In this document: piece after piece, positions 1 through 8,770 of the stretch
How the letters are laid out: each line of letters opens with the position of its first letter
Numbering within the stretch: position 1 is the stretch's first letter
Source of the DNA: Gemmatimonadota bacterium
Lineage (GTDB): Bacteria > Gemmatimonadota > Gemmatimonadetes > Gemmatimonadales > Gemmatimonadaceae
Assembly (NCBI GenBank): GCA_028876525.1
Contig: JAGWRI010000085.1
Location: forward strand, 1-34,479
Direction: 5' to 3'
DNA: 34,479 bases
The notes under the pieces: generated by a model
The model's input: the letters and a program-made list of their open reading frames with translations, nothing else
The model's database searches: none
Told to the model about the DNA's origin: nothing
Made by a program: the position numbers and the translations under genes

Positions 1-723
1 GCCAGGGCCGCCGGCTACCGCAACGCCGGCACCTGCGAGTTCCTGCTCGACCGCGACGGCCACTACTACTTCCTGGAAATGAACACGCGCCTCCAGGTCG
101 AGCACCCGGTGACCGAATTCGTGACCGGGATCGACCTCGTGAAGTGGCAGCTGCGCGTCGCCGCCGGCGAGCCGCTGCCCGAGGCGTTCGAAGAGCTGCA
201 CCCGCGCGGATGGGCCATCGAGTGCCGCATCACGAGCGAGGACCCGAACAACGGGTTCCTCCCGTCCACGGGACGCGTCTCGTACCTGCACGTCCCCACG
301 GGGCCCGGCGTGCGGTGGGACGGCGGCATCGAGGTGGGCAGCGAGATCGGCCTGCACTACGACCCGATGCTGGCCAAGCTCATCGTGTGGGGGGCCGATC
401 GCGACGCGGCGGTGGCGCGCATGCACCGCGCCCTGCTCGAGCTGGCGGTGGACGGCATCGAGACGTCGCGCGACTTCCACCTCCGCGTGATGGAGGACGA
501 CGAGTTCCGCCGCGGGGCGATCGAGATCCAGTGGCTCGAACGGCGGCTGGCCTCGCTCACCGGCGCCCCGGCGCCCGCCGAGGGGATGCGCGTGGCGGCC
601 ATCGCGGCCACGCTGCTGGCCGAGCGCGACCGCCAGGCCCGCCGTCCCAACGGCGGCGCGGCCGGCCCGACGCTGCCCGACTCGCCGTGGACCCGCGCCG
701 CGCGCGCCGACGGCCTGCGATGA
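1..723 (+). CDS. accC: Biotin carboxylase (acetyl-/acyl-CoA carboxylase, AccC family), C-terminal part; 5' truncated by window edge
   Basis: Frame 1 is open from base 1: ARAAGYRNAGTCEFLLDRDGHYYFLEMNTRLQVEHPVTEFVTGIDLVKWQLRVAAGEPLP. FLEMNTRLQVEHPVTE is the classic biotin carboxylase motif. Stop at 721-723. Confidence 0.95.
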   Translation, partial: ARAAGYRNAGTCEFLLDRDGHYYFLEMNTRLQVEHPVTEFVTGIDLVKWQLRVAAGEPLPEAFEELHPRGWAIECRITSEDPNNGFLPSTGRVSYLHVPTGPGVRWDGGIEVGSEIGLHYDPMLAKLIVWGADRDAAVARMHRALLELAVDGIETSRDFHLRVMEDDEFRRGAIEIQWLERRLASLTGAPAPAEGMRVAAIAATLLAERDRQARRPNGGAAGPTLPDSPWTRAARADGLR

Positions 724-1964
724 CCCACGACACGGTGGAGGTCGAGATCCGTGACATCGCCGCCGGCGGCGACGGCGTGGGGCGCACCGACGGCCTGGTC
801 GTGTTCGCGCCGCGCACCGCCCCCGGCGACCGGATCCGGGCCTCCATCGCGCGCGGCAAGCGGTTCGCCCGCGCCACGCGGGTCGAGATCCTCCGCGCAT
901 CCGCCGACCGTGTGGCGCCCGTGTGCGCCCACTACGAGCGCGACGCCTGCGGCGGATGCCAGCTGCAGCACCTGTCGTACGACGCCCAGCGCGCGGCCAA
1001 GGCGGGGATGATCCGCGACGCGTTCGTGCGCATCGGCCGGCGGGCCACCGAGCTGCCGCCCGTGCGCCACAGCTGGTCCCCGTGGCGGTATCGCACCAAG
1101 CTCACCCTCGCCCTGCGCCGCGCGGAGGGCCGGTGGATTGCCGGACTGCACCGCTACGACGACCCGGGCGCCGTGTTCCCACTCGAGGACTGCGCGATCA
1201 CCGACGAGCGCGTGATGGCGGCCTGGGACGCCATCATGGCCCACGCCGAATGGCTGCCCCCGGCCGACGCCCTGCGCGCGTCGGTGCGGCTCCTGGACGG
1301 CGGGGCGGGATTCGTGGTCGAGGGGGGCAGGGCGTGGCCCGACGGCGAGCGGCTGCTCGCCGCCGTTCCCGCCCTCTCGGCCATCTGGTGGATTCCCGCC
1401 GAGACGCGCGGCCGGCGTCTCGTGGCCGCGCGCGACGAGGGGCTGGCCCACGGCGCGTCGTTCGCGCAGGTCAATCCGCGGGTCGCGGGACAGATGCGCG
1501 AGTACGTGCTGGCCCTCGTGCGGACCCACGGGCCCCGCCGCGTCGTGGACGCCTACGCGGGCATCGGAGACACCGCCGAAGCGGTCGCGCGCGCGGGCGC
1601 CCGGGTGACCGCGATCGAGCTCGATCGCGACGCCGTGCGCGCCTGCGCGGCGCGCCTGCCCGCCGGCTCGCGGGCCATGGCCGGCCGGGTGGAGCACCTG
1701 CTGCCGCAGGCGCTGCCGGCCGACCTCATTGTGCTGAACCCGCCGCGCGCCGGCGTCGCCCCCGAGGTGACGCGGGCGCTGGAAGGCGCCGCGCCGCGCC
1801 CGAGCGCGATCATCTACGTGAGCTGCGACCCGGCCACGCTGGCCCGGGACGTGAGCCGGCTCCCGTCGTTCCGCGTGGCGTCGCTCACCGCGTTCGACAT
1901 GTTTCCGCAGACCGCGCACGTCGAGACCGTCTGCGAGCTGCGACCGGAGGAGATGGCCGCGTGA
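720..1964 (+). CDS. TrmA/RumA (RlmD)-family 23S rRNA/tRNA uracil-5-methyltransferase with N-terminal TRAM domain and [4Fe-4S] Cys cluster
   Basis: ATG at 720 overlaps the accC stop (ATGA). TRAM-like N-terminus (VEVEIRDIAAGGDGVGRTDGLVVFAPRTAPGDRI), CAHYERDACGGCQLQHLSYDAQ Cys cluster, VVDAYAGIGD SAM motif, NPPRAGV and YVSCDPATLARD catalytic motifs. Confidence 0.92.
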   Translation: MTHDTVEVEIRDIAAGGDGVGRTDGLVVFAPRTAPGDRIRASIARGKRFARATRVEILRASADRVAPVCAHYERDACGGCQLQHLSYDAQRAAKAGMIRDAFVRIGRRATELPPVRHSWSPWRYRTKLTLALRRAEGRWIAGLHRYDDPGAVFPLEDCAITDERVMAAWDAIMAHAEWLPPADALRASVRLLDGGAGFVVEGGRAWPDGERLLAAVPALSAIWWIPAETRGRRLVAARDEGLAHGASFAQVNPRVAGQMREYVLALVRTHGPRRVVDAYAGIGDTAEAVARAGARVTAIELDRDAVRACAARLPAGSRAMAGRVEHLLPQALPADLIVLNPPRAGVAPEVTRALEGAAPRPSAIIYVSCDPATLARDVSRLPSFRVASLTAFDMFPQTAHVETVCELRPEEMAA

Positions 1965-2461
1965 AGTACTTCGTGACGGTGAACGGCGTCGAGCAGGAAG
2001 TCGTCCTCGACGGCGAGGGCGTGCACGCGGACGGGGCGAGCGTGCGCGCGCACCTCGCCGACGTCGAGGGCACGCCGGTGAAGCTGGTCACCATCGGCGA
2101 CACGGTGCATCGGGTGCTCGTGCGGCGCGGCGACCGTCGCGGCACCTACACGCTGTCCATCGACGGCCACCGCTACGAGGTCGATGCCCTCGACGAGCGC
2201 GCGCGCACGATCCGGGATCTGTCGGGTGCGGCCGCCGCGGCGGCGGGCCCGGCCCCCCTCCGCGCGCCCATGCCGGGGCTCATCGTGCGCGTGCACGTGA
2301 AGCCGGGCGACGTCGTGCAGCCCGGGCAGGGGCTGGTCGTGATGGAGGCGATGAAGATGGAGAACGAGCTTCGCGCCACCGCGGGGGGCACGGTGAAGGC
2401 GGTGGCCGTCGCCCCGGGCACCGCGGTGGAGAAGGGGGCGCTGCTCCTCGAGCTCGAATAG
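1961..2461 (+). CDS. Biotin/lipoyl carrier protein (BCCP-like subunit of acyl-CoA carboxylase)
   Basis: GTG start at 1961 overlaps the upstream stop (GTGA). C-terminal PAPLRAPMPGLIVRVHVKPGDVVQPGQGLVVMEAMKMENELRA contains the biotinylation motif EAMKM. Confidence 0.93.
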   Translation: MKYFVTVNGVEQEVVLDGEGVHADGASVRAHLADVEGTPVKLVTIGDTVHRVLVRRGDRRGTYTLSIDGHRYEVDALDERARTIRDLSGAAAAAAGPAPLRAPMPGLIVRVHVKPGDVVQPGQGLVVMEAMKMENELRATAGGTVKAVAVAPGTAVEKGALLLELE

Positions 2462-2482
2462 ACCGCCCGGATCCTGGAGGGA

Positions 2483-3382
2483 ATGCAGATGCGACGCACG
2501 ATCGGCTGGCTGGTGGGCGCGGCACTCACGGCGACCTCGCTCGCGGCGCAGGGCGCGCCGCCGAGCACCGACATCTACCTCGTGCGGCTTCGCGCCGGGG
2601 CGACGATCGGCGACCCGCCGGAAAACGTCACGCACCGCCCGGGCTACGACAATCAGCCGGCGTTCACGCCCGACGGCAAGGCGATCCTGTTCACGTCCAT
2701 CCGCGCCGACGCGCAGGCCGACGTCTATCGCCTGGACCTCGCCACCCGCGCCATCGCGCGGCTCACCGATACGCCGGAGAGCGAGTATTCCCCCACGCCC
2801 CTCCCCACCGGGTCCGGGTTCAGCGTCGTGCGCGTGGAGCGGGACTCCGCCCAGCGGCTGTGGGCGTTCAACGCGCAGGGAGGGGCGCCCGTGCTGCTCC
2901 TGCCCGGCATCGCGCCGGTGGGCTATCACGTGTGGCTCGACGATCACACGCTCGCCCTGTTCGTGCTCGGCCATCCGAATGCGCTCGAGATCGCCGACAC
3001 CAGGACCGGCGAGGGGCACGCGATTGCCCACGACATCGGCCAGTCGCTGCAGAGGGTGCCGGGCGGGAACCGGTTCTCGTTCCTGCAGCGCGACCACGGC
3101 GTCTGGTTCCTGGACACCGCCGATCCGTCGGCCCCCGACGGCGACATCCAGCGCGTGATCGCGATGCCGGCCGGAGCCGGCTACGTGGTCTGGATCTCGC
3201 CCACGATGGCGCTCACCGCGACCGGCACCGAGCTCCTGCGTCTCGACCGGGCGGCCGGGGCCGGCGCCCGGTGGACGCCGATCGCCGACTTCAGGGAAGA
3301 GGGCCTGCGCAACCTGTCGCGCCTGGCGGTGAGCCCGGACGGGAACTGGCTCGCCGTCGTCGCCGAGCCGGCGCGCCCCTAG
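2483..3382 (+). CDS. Secreted PD40/TolB-like beta-propeller protein
   Basis: Signal peptide-like N-terminus (MRRTIGWLVGAALTATSLAAQ). PD40-like repeats such as NQPAFTPDGKAILFTSIRADAQADVYRLDLATRAIARLTDTPESEYSPT. Confidence 0.75.
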   Translation: MQMRRTIGWLVGAALTATSLAAQGAPPSTDIYLVRLRAGATIGDPPENVTHRPGYDNQPAFTPDGKAILFTSIRADAQADVYRLDLATRAIARLTDTPESEYSPTPLPTGSGFSVVRVERDSAQRLWAFNAQGGAPVLLLPGIAPVGYHVWLDDHTLALFVLGHPNALEIADTRTGEGHAIAHDIGQSLQRVPGGNRFSFLQRDHGVWFLDTADPSAPDGDIQRVIAMPAGAGYVVWISPTMALTATGTELLRLDRAAGAGARWTPIADFREEGLRNLSRLAVSPDGNWLAVVAEPARP

Positions 3383-4152
3383 CTGGGAAGCGCGCCGCCC
3401 GTCGGCGGGGCCGGCTTGCCCTCGGCCGGCGGGGCCGGCTTGCCCTCGGCCGCCGATCCCTCGCCGCGCTTTTCCGCGTGGTGCTTGATGGTCTTCCCCT
3501 CGGCCAGGAACACCGCGTCCTCTCCGATGTTGGTGGCCAGGTCGGCCACCCGCTCCAGGTTGCGGCTCACGAGCAGCAGCTCGAGCGAGGCGTTGATCGT
3601 GTGCGGGTCGGCCATCATGTGCGTGAGCAGGATGCGGAACACCGAGTCGTGGAGGGCATCCACCGCGTCGTCGGCCTCGCACACGGCGCGCCCCAGGGCG
3701 CCGTCGGCGCGCACGAACGCCGTGAGGGCGTCGCCCAGCATGCGGCGGGCGCGGCGGGCCATGTCGGCAATCTCGGGGTCCGGCGTGATGCGCGAGCGCA
3801 TCGCGGCCAGCCGGATCGTGCACTGGGCGATGTTCACCGCGTGGTCGCCCACCCGCTCGAGGTCGCTCGACACCTTGATCGCGCTCACCAGGAAGCGCAG
3901 GTCGCGGGCCATCGGCTGCTGGAGGGCGAGCAGCCCCACCGCCTTGTTCTCGACTTCCATCTCCATCGCGTCCAGGTCGCGGTCGCCGACCAGCACCGCC
4001 TCGGCGGCGCCGGGGTCGCGCGACAGCAGCGCGTCCACCGCGAGGTCGATGAGCGCCGTCGCCTTGTCGGACATGTCGAGCAGGTGCTGCGTCAGCTCCG
4101 CGAGCTGCTCGTGAAAATGGCGATAGGTGCCCGCCGTGTCGCCAGGGCTCAT
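3379..4152 (-). CDS. phoU: Phosphate transport system regulator PhoU
   Basis: [43 protein letters not shown]...[51 protein letters not shown]; PhoU helical repeats. Directly downstream of pstB. Confidence 0.95.
   Translation of the reverse strand: MSPGDTAGTYRHFHEQLAELTQHLLDMSDKATALIDLAVDALLSRDPGAAEAVLVGDRDLDAMEMEVENKAVGLLALQQPMARDLRFLVSAIKVSSDLERVGDHAVNIAQCTIRLAAMRSRITPDPEIADMARRARRMLGDALTAFVRADGALGRAVCEADDAVDALHDSVFRILLTHMMADPHTINASLELLLVSRNLERVADLATNIGEDAVFLAEGKTIKHHAEKRGEGSAAEGKPAPPAEGKPAPPTGGALPS
3404..3451. repeat. Perfect 24-bp tandem duplication (2 copies) within the 3' end of phoU
   Basis: GGCGGGGCCGGCTTGCCCTCGGCC occurs twice back to back (3404-3427, 3428-3451) and encodes the repeated AEGKPAPP in the PhoU C-terminal tail. 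Confidence 0.95.
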
Positions 4153-4904
4153 CCGAACCTCCCCGTGATGTACGCCTCGGTCCGATCGTCCGAGGGCGCC
4201 GTGAAAAGAGTCTGCGTCGGGGCGGTCTCGATCAGCTCGCCCAGGAAGAAGAACGCCGTGTGGTCGGACGCCCGCGCCGCCTGCTGCAGGTTGTGGGTCA
4301 CGATCACGACTGTGAGCGACCCCCTCAGCTCGAATAGTAGTTCCTCGATCTTCTGCGTCGAGAGGGGATCGAGGGCGCTGGCCGGCTCGTCGAGCAGCAG
4401 CACCTCCGGGTCGTTGGCCAGCGCCCGCGCGATGCACAGCCGCTGCTGTTGGCCGCCCGACAGCCCGGTCGCGCTTTCGCGCAGCCGGTCCTTCACCTCG
4501 TCCCAGAGCGCCGCCCGCTTGAGCGACGTCTCCACGATCTCGTCCAGCCTGGCCGCGTTGCGGATCCCGTTCACCCGGGGGCCGTAGGCGACGTTGGCGT
4601 AGACCGACTTCGGAAACGGATTCCAGCGCTGGAACACCATGCCGACGCGCCGCCGCAGCGACACGACGTCCATGCCGGGGGCGTGGATGTCGGCGCCGTC
4701 CAGCCGGATCGCCCCCTCGTGGCGCGTGCGCGGCACGACGTCCTGGAGCCGGTTGATCGACCGAAGGAAGGTGGACTTCCCGCACCCCGACGGCCCGATG
4801 AGCGCCGTGATCTGCCCCGCGGGAAGGGTGACCGATATGTTCTTGAGCGCCTGCGTCTCGCCGTACCAGAACGAGAAGTCCTCGGCCTGGATCTCGCCGC
4901 TCAT
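4149..4904 (-). CDS. pstB: Phosphate ABC transporter ATP-binding protein PstB (copy 2)
   Basis: Walker [10 protein letters not shown], signature [16 protein letters not shown], Walker [40 protein letters not shown]; PstB-type [22 protein letters not shown]. Start ATG at 4904. Confidence 0.95.
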   Translation of the reverse strand: MSGEIQAEDFSFWYGETQALKNISVTLPAGQITALIGPSGCGKSTFLRSINRLQDVVPRTRHEGAIRLDGADIHAPGMDVVSLRRRVGMVFQRWNPFPKSVYANVAYGPRVNGIRNAARLDEIVETSLKRAALWDEVKDRLRESATGLSGGQQQRLCIARALANDPEVLLLDEPASALDPLSTQKIEELLFELRGSLTVVIVTHNLQQAARASDHTAFFFLGELIETAPTQTLFTAPSDDRTEAYITGRFG

Positions 4905-5782
4905 CCGAACCGTCCCGTCACGTAGGCCTCGGTGCGCGGATCCGACGGCGTGGTGAACAGCTTGCCGGTGGGCGAAACCTCCACCAGCTCGCCGTTCAGC
5001 ATGAACGCCGTCCGGTCGGACACGCGCGCCGCCTGCTGCATGTTGTGCGTCACGATGATCACCGTGAACCGCTGGCGAAGCGCGTACACCAGCTCCTCGA
5101 TCTTCTGCGTGCTGAGCGGGTCGAGCGACGCCGTGGGCTCGTCCAGCAGGATCACCGACGGCTCGTTGGCCAGCGCGCGGGCAATGCACAGCCGCTGCTG
5201 CTGGCCGCCCGAGAGCGCGATGGCTCCGGTCTTCAGCCGGTCCTTGACCTCGTCCCACAGCGCGGCCCCCCTGAGCGCCTCCTCCACCCGGGCGTCGATC
5301 TCGTCCCGCGCCGGCCGCCGATGGCGCGGAAGCGCGCGGAAGCCCGCGGCGACGTTGTCTCGGATGTTGAGCGTGGGAAAGGGCGTCGGGCGCTGGAACA
5401 CCATGCCGATGTGCCGCCGCACCTCGATCGGGTTCACCCCCGGGCCGTACAGATCCTGCCCGTGGAACTCGATCCGCCCCGTGACCCGGGCCGTGGGCAC
5501 CGTCTCGTGCATCCGGTTCAGGCAGCGGAGCAGGGTGGACTTTCCGCACCCCGACGGGCCGATGATCGCCGTGACCTCGCGCTCGCGGAAGGCGATGCTC
5601 GCCTGCCGCACCGCGTGCTGGGCCCCGAAGTAGGCGTTGAGCCCGGTGACGTCGAGGATCACCTCGCCCGTCCCGGCGTTGGCCGCCGGCTGGCGCACGG
5701 TCGTCCCGATCGCCTTCAGGGCGGCCGGCTCCGGCGGGCGCGGCAGCGGCGCGGGGGCGGCGAGCGGTTCCGGGGTCGTCAT
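4901..5782 (-). CDS. pstB: Phosphate ABC transporter ATP-binding protein PstB (copy 1), with Pro/Ala-rich N-terminal extension
   Basis: Walker [59 protein letters not shown]-terminal extension [37 protein letters not shown]. Confidence 0.94.
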   Translation of the reverse strand: MTTPEPLAAPAPLPRPPEPAALKAIGTTVRQPAANAGTGEVILDVTGLNAYFGAQHAVRQASIAFREREVTAIIGPSGCGKSTLLRCLNRMHETVPTARVTGRIEFHGQDLYGPGVNPIEVRRHIGMVFQRPTPFPTLNIRDNVAAGFRALPRHRRPARDEIDARVEEALRGAALWDEVKDRLKTGAIALSGGQQQRLCIARALANEPSVILLDEPTASLDPLSTQKIEELVYALRQRFTVIIVTHNMQQAARVSDRTAFMLNGELVEVSPTGKLFTTPSDPRTEAYVTGRFG

Positions 5783-5783
5783 C

Positions 5784-6623
5784 TCAGTCCACCGCCTTGC
5801 CGAACTTGGGGCGCACGACGTACCGCGCCGCGATGCTGATCAGGAGCACCAGCACGATGAGCACGAGCGACGCCGCCCAGGCCAGGCGGTGCCAGTCGTC
5901 GTACGGGCTGATCGCGAAGGAATAGATGTTCAGCGGCAGCGCGGCGATCACCTTGTTCGGGTCTACCGTGAAGAAGATGTTGCCCAGGGCGGTGAACAGC
6001 AGCGGCGCGGTCTCGCCGGCCACGCGGGCCAGCGCCACGAGCGCTCCGGTCACGATGCCCGGCAGCGCCGTCCGGACCACGATCGTGAGCGACGTGCGCC
6101 ACGTCGAGTACCCCAGCGCCAGCGCCGCCTCGCGCAGCGAGTTCGGCACCGTGCGGATCATCTCCTCGGTGGTCCGCGCCGCGAGCGGAATCATCATCGT
6201 GGCCAGCGCCACGCCGCCGGCCCACGCCGAGAAGTGCCCCACCGGCTTGACCATCACCTGCCAGGCGAAGATGCCGGTCACGATCGACGGCACGCCGTTG
6301 AGCACGTCGGCCAGGAATCGCACGGCGCTCGCCAGCCGCGCGGTGCGGTTCTCGGCCAGGTAGATCCCCGCCGCGATGCCCACCGGCAGGCCGATCCCCG
6401 ACGCGATGAGCAGCAGCACCAGAGTGCCGACGATGGCGTTCGACATGCCGCCGCCCGTAGTCCCGGGCGCGCTCTGCACCTTGGTGAAGAAATCCCAGTT
6501 GATCGACGAGGCGCCCTCGCGCACCAGGTGCACCAGGATCAGCACCAGCGGGAGCAGCACCACGGCCGCCGCCAGCCACATCAGGGCGAGCATCACCACG
6601 TTCACGGTCTTGCGCCAGATCAC
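5784..6623 (-). CDS. pstA: Phosphate ABC transporter permease PstA
   Basis: GTG start at 6623 overlaps the pstC stop (GTGA). Membrane protein MIWRKTVNVVMLALMWLAAAVVLLPLVLILVHLVREGASSINWDFFTK...GVPSIVTGIFAWQ...ARVAGETAPLLFTALGN, a PstA signature. Confidence 0.95.
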   Translation of the reverse strand: MIWRKTVNVVMLALMWLAAAVVLLPLVLILVHLVREGASSINWDFFTKVQSAPGTTGGGMSNAIVGTLVLLLIASGIGLPVGIAAGIYLAENRTARLASAVRFLADVLNGVPSIVTGIFAWQVMVKPVGHFSAWAGGVALATMMIPLAARTTEEMIRTVPNSLREAALALGYSTWRTSLTIVVRTALPGIVTGALVALARVAGETAPLLFTALGNIFFTVDPNKVIAALPLNIYSFAISPYDDWHRLAWAASLVLIVLVLLISIAARYVVRPKFGKAVD

Positions 6624-7609
6624 GTGTACCGCACCCCCACGCGCGCCACCAGCCACCGGGCGAGGACGTTCACCACCAGCGTGACGGCCAGCAGGGTGGC
6701 GCCAATGGCGAGCAGCGCCGAGATGTGCAGGCCGGCGGCCTCGGCGAACTCGTTGGCGATGATCGACGCCATGGTGTAGCCCGACGCGAACAGCGACGCC
6801 GAGATCGTCGGCGCGTTGCCGATGACCATCGTCACGGCCATCGTCTCGCCCAGCGCCCGGCCCAGGCCGAGCACGATCCCGCCCACGATTCCCGACTTCG
6901 CCCCCGGGATCACCGCGTCCCGGATCATCTCCCACCGGGTGGCACCCAGGGCGAACGCGGCCTCGCGCTGCGAGCGCGGAACGGCCATCAGCACCTCGCG
7001 GGTCACCGCCGAGATGTAGGGAAGGATCATGATCGCGAGGATGATGCCGGCGGCGAGCATCCCGGGGCCGTACGAGACGCCGTCGAAGATCGGCAGCCCG
7101 CCCAGGTGCAGCGTGTTCTGCAGGAAGGGCGCGATGCTGTCCCGCATCATCGGCTCGAGCACGAAAATGCCCCAGAGGCCGTACACGACGCTCGGAATGG
7201 CGGCCAGCAGGTCCACCAGGAAGGCGATCGGCTGGCCCAGCCACCGCGGAGCCAGCTCGGACAGGAATACCGCCGTGCCGACGGCCAGCGGCGTGGCAAT
7301 GACCAGCGCGATGGCCGACGAGACGAGCGTGCCGAAGATGGCAGGCGCCGCGCCGTACACGTCGTGGACCGGGTCCCATGCACTCGAGGTGAGGAACCCC
7401 AGGCCGAACTTTCGGAATACCGGCCATCCGCCGGTGAACACCTCGACGGCGATGTACAGCAACAGCGCCACGATGGCCAGCCCGGCCAGCGTGGTCACGC
7501 CGCGGTAGATCCTGTCTCCCACCGCCACGCCCCCCATGCGCGGGGCGCTCGCGGCGGGCCGTTCGGTCGGTTTCAGTGCCGCAGCGTCTTCCAACGGCAA
7601 AGCCTCCAC
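6620..7609 (-). CDS. pstC: Phosphate ABC transporter permease PstC
   Basis: LAAIPSVVYGLWGIFVLEPMM...LGATRWEMIRDAVIPGAKSGIVGGIVLGLGRALGETMAVTMVIGNAP, PstC motifs. The exact start may be an internal Met at about 7537. Confidence 0.94.
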   Translation of the reverse strand: MEALPLEDAAALKPTERPAASAPRMGGVAVGDRIYRGVTTLAGLAIVALLLYIAVEVFTGGWPVFRKFGLGFLTSSAWDPVHDVYGAAPAIFGTLVSSAIALVIATPLAVGTAVFLSELAPRWLGQPIAFLVDLLAAIPSVVYGLWGIFVLEPMMRDSIAPFLQNTLHLGGLPIFDGVSYGPGMLAAGIILAIMILPYISAVTREVLMAVPRSQREAAFALGATRWEMIRDAVIPGAKSGIVGGIVLGLGRALGETMAVTMVIGNAPTISASLFASGYTMASIIANEFAEAAGLHISALLAIGATLLAVTLVVNVLARWLVARVGVRYT

Positions 7610-7682
7610 GTTCGTCGGGGACCGGTGGTCCCGCGTGAACGTGAAGGCTCGCCTGGTGTCGCAACGACCAACGGACTGCTCT

Positions 7683-7700
7683 GTAACGGACCGGTAACGG
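7683..7700 (-). promoter_or_regulatory. Putative PHO box (two direct repeats, 11-bp period) upstream of pstC
   Basis: GTAACGGACCGGTAACGG on the + strand (minus: CCGTTACCGGTCCGTTAC). GTAACGG repeats at 7683 and 7694, between the pstS stop and pstC start. It matches the site at 9988-10005. Confidence 0.6.
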
Positions 7701-7716
7701 CCCGCCGTGACAGTAC

Positions 7717-8739
7717 TTAATACGTCACTTCAGCCAGCCGCTTCAAGACCATCTGCTTCATGTTCTTGGGCAGCGTGGCGTATTCCAGCGCCCGGGCCTG
7801 CGGGTCGCCGTCCTGCATGGCCCACCGCAGGAAGTTGACCAGCTTTTTCCCCTTCTCGGCGTTGGCCTGGTGCTTGTACAGCAGGATCCAGGTGAACGAC
7901 GAGATCGGGTACGCCTTGGCGCCCGGCGCATTCACGATGGAGATGCGGAAGTCGGTGTTGGCCGGAAGGTGGGCCGCCGTGCCGGCCGCGGCCTCGGTGG
8001 CGCCTTCGAGCGACGGCGCGATCCAGTTGCCGTCCTTGTTCTGGAGCAGCGAGTAGGTCATGTGGTTCGTGAGCACGTAGGCCAGCTCGACGTAGCCCAG
8101 CGCCCCCTCGATTTGCCGCACCTGACCGGCCACGCCCTCGTTGCCCTTGGCGCCGAGGCCCACGGGCCAGGCGATTGCCGTGCCCTTGCCGGGCCCGTTC
8201 TTCCACGCCTCGCTGACGTTCGAGAAGTAGTCCGTCACGATGTACGACGTGCCGCTGGCATCGGACCGGTGCACCACGATGATGCCGTGGTTGGGGAGGT
8301 TCACGCCGGGGTTGAGGGCCGCGATCTGCGGGTCGTTCCACTTCGTGATCTTGCCGAGGTAGATGTCGGCCAGCACCGGGCCGGTGAACTTGAGGTGCGT
8401 GGTGGCCGGAACGCCCGGCAGGTTATACGACATCGAGACCGCGCCGATCACCGTCGGGATGTGCAGGATCGCGCCGCCCTTGGCCTTGGCCATCTGGGCG
8501 TCGGTCATCGGGCCGTCGGTGGCGCCGAAGTCCACCGTCTGTTCCGAAATCTGGTTGATGCCGGCTCCCGAGCCGACGGACTGGTAGTTGACCTTGACGC
8601 CGGCCTTCGCGGCGTACACCTGGGCCCAGCTGTTGTAGATCGGCGCGGCGAAGCTGGAGCCGGCACCGGTCAGGTCCTGCGCGCCGGCCGTGGCGCTCAC
8701 GGCCATCACGGCCGCGGCAGCGAGAAGAAGACGTTTCAT
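7717..8739 (-). CDS. pstS: Phosphate ABC transporter substrate-binding protein PstS
   Basis: Signal peptide MKRLLLAAAAVMAVSATAGAQ, then DLTGAGSSFAAPIYNSWAQVYAAKAGVKVNYQSVGSGAGINQISEQTVDFGATDGPM, canonical PstS N-terminus. Confidence 0.96.
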   Translation of the reverse strand: MKRLLLAAAAVMAVSATAGAQDLTGAGSSFAAPIYNSWAQVYAAKAGVKVNYQSVGSGAGINQISEQTVDFGATDGPMTDAQMAKAKGGAILHIPTVIGAVSMSYNLPGVPATTHLKFTGPVLADIYLGKITKWNDPQIAALNPGVNLPNHGIIVVHRSDASGTSYIVTDYFSNVSEAWKNGPGKGTAIAWPVGLGAKGNEGVAGQVRQIEGALGYVELAYVLTNHMTYSLLQNKDGNWIAPSLEGATEAAAGTAAHLPANTDFRISIVNAPGAKAYPISSFTWILLYKHQANAEKGKKLVNFLRWAMQDGDPQARALEYATLPKNMKQMVLKRLAEVTY

Positions 8740-8770
8740 GTGCGGTGGTTCCTCGATGGGTGCGGGGTTG

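Noticed and set aside
144-719. N-terminal extension of the methyltransferase ORF (start 144)
   Set aside because: This region is out of frame with accC; the genuine start with TRAM domain is the ATG at 720 in an ATGA overlap.
357-1919. Long minus-strand ORF (520 aa) antisense to the methyltransferase and accC
   Set aside because: Low-complexity Arg/Gly/Ala/His-rich translation. The opposite strand has clear family motifs. Shadow ORFs are expected in such GC-rich sequence.
1814-3823. 669-aa minus-strand ORF
   Set aside because: Antisense to the biotin carrier and propeller genes, and out of frame with phoU. No recognizable motifs; composition typical of a shadow frame.
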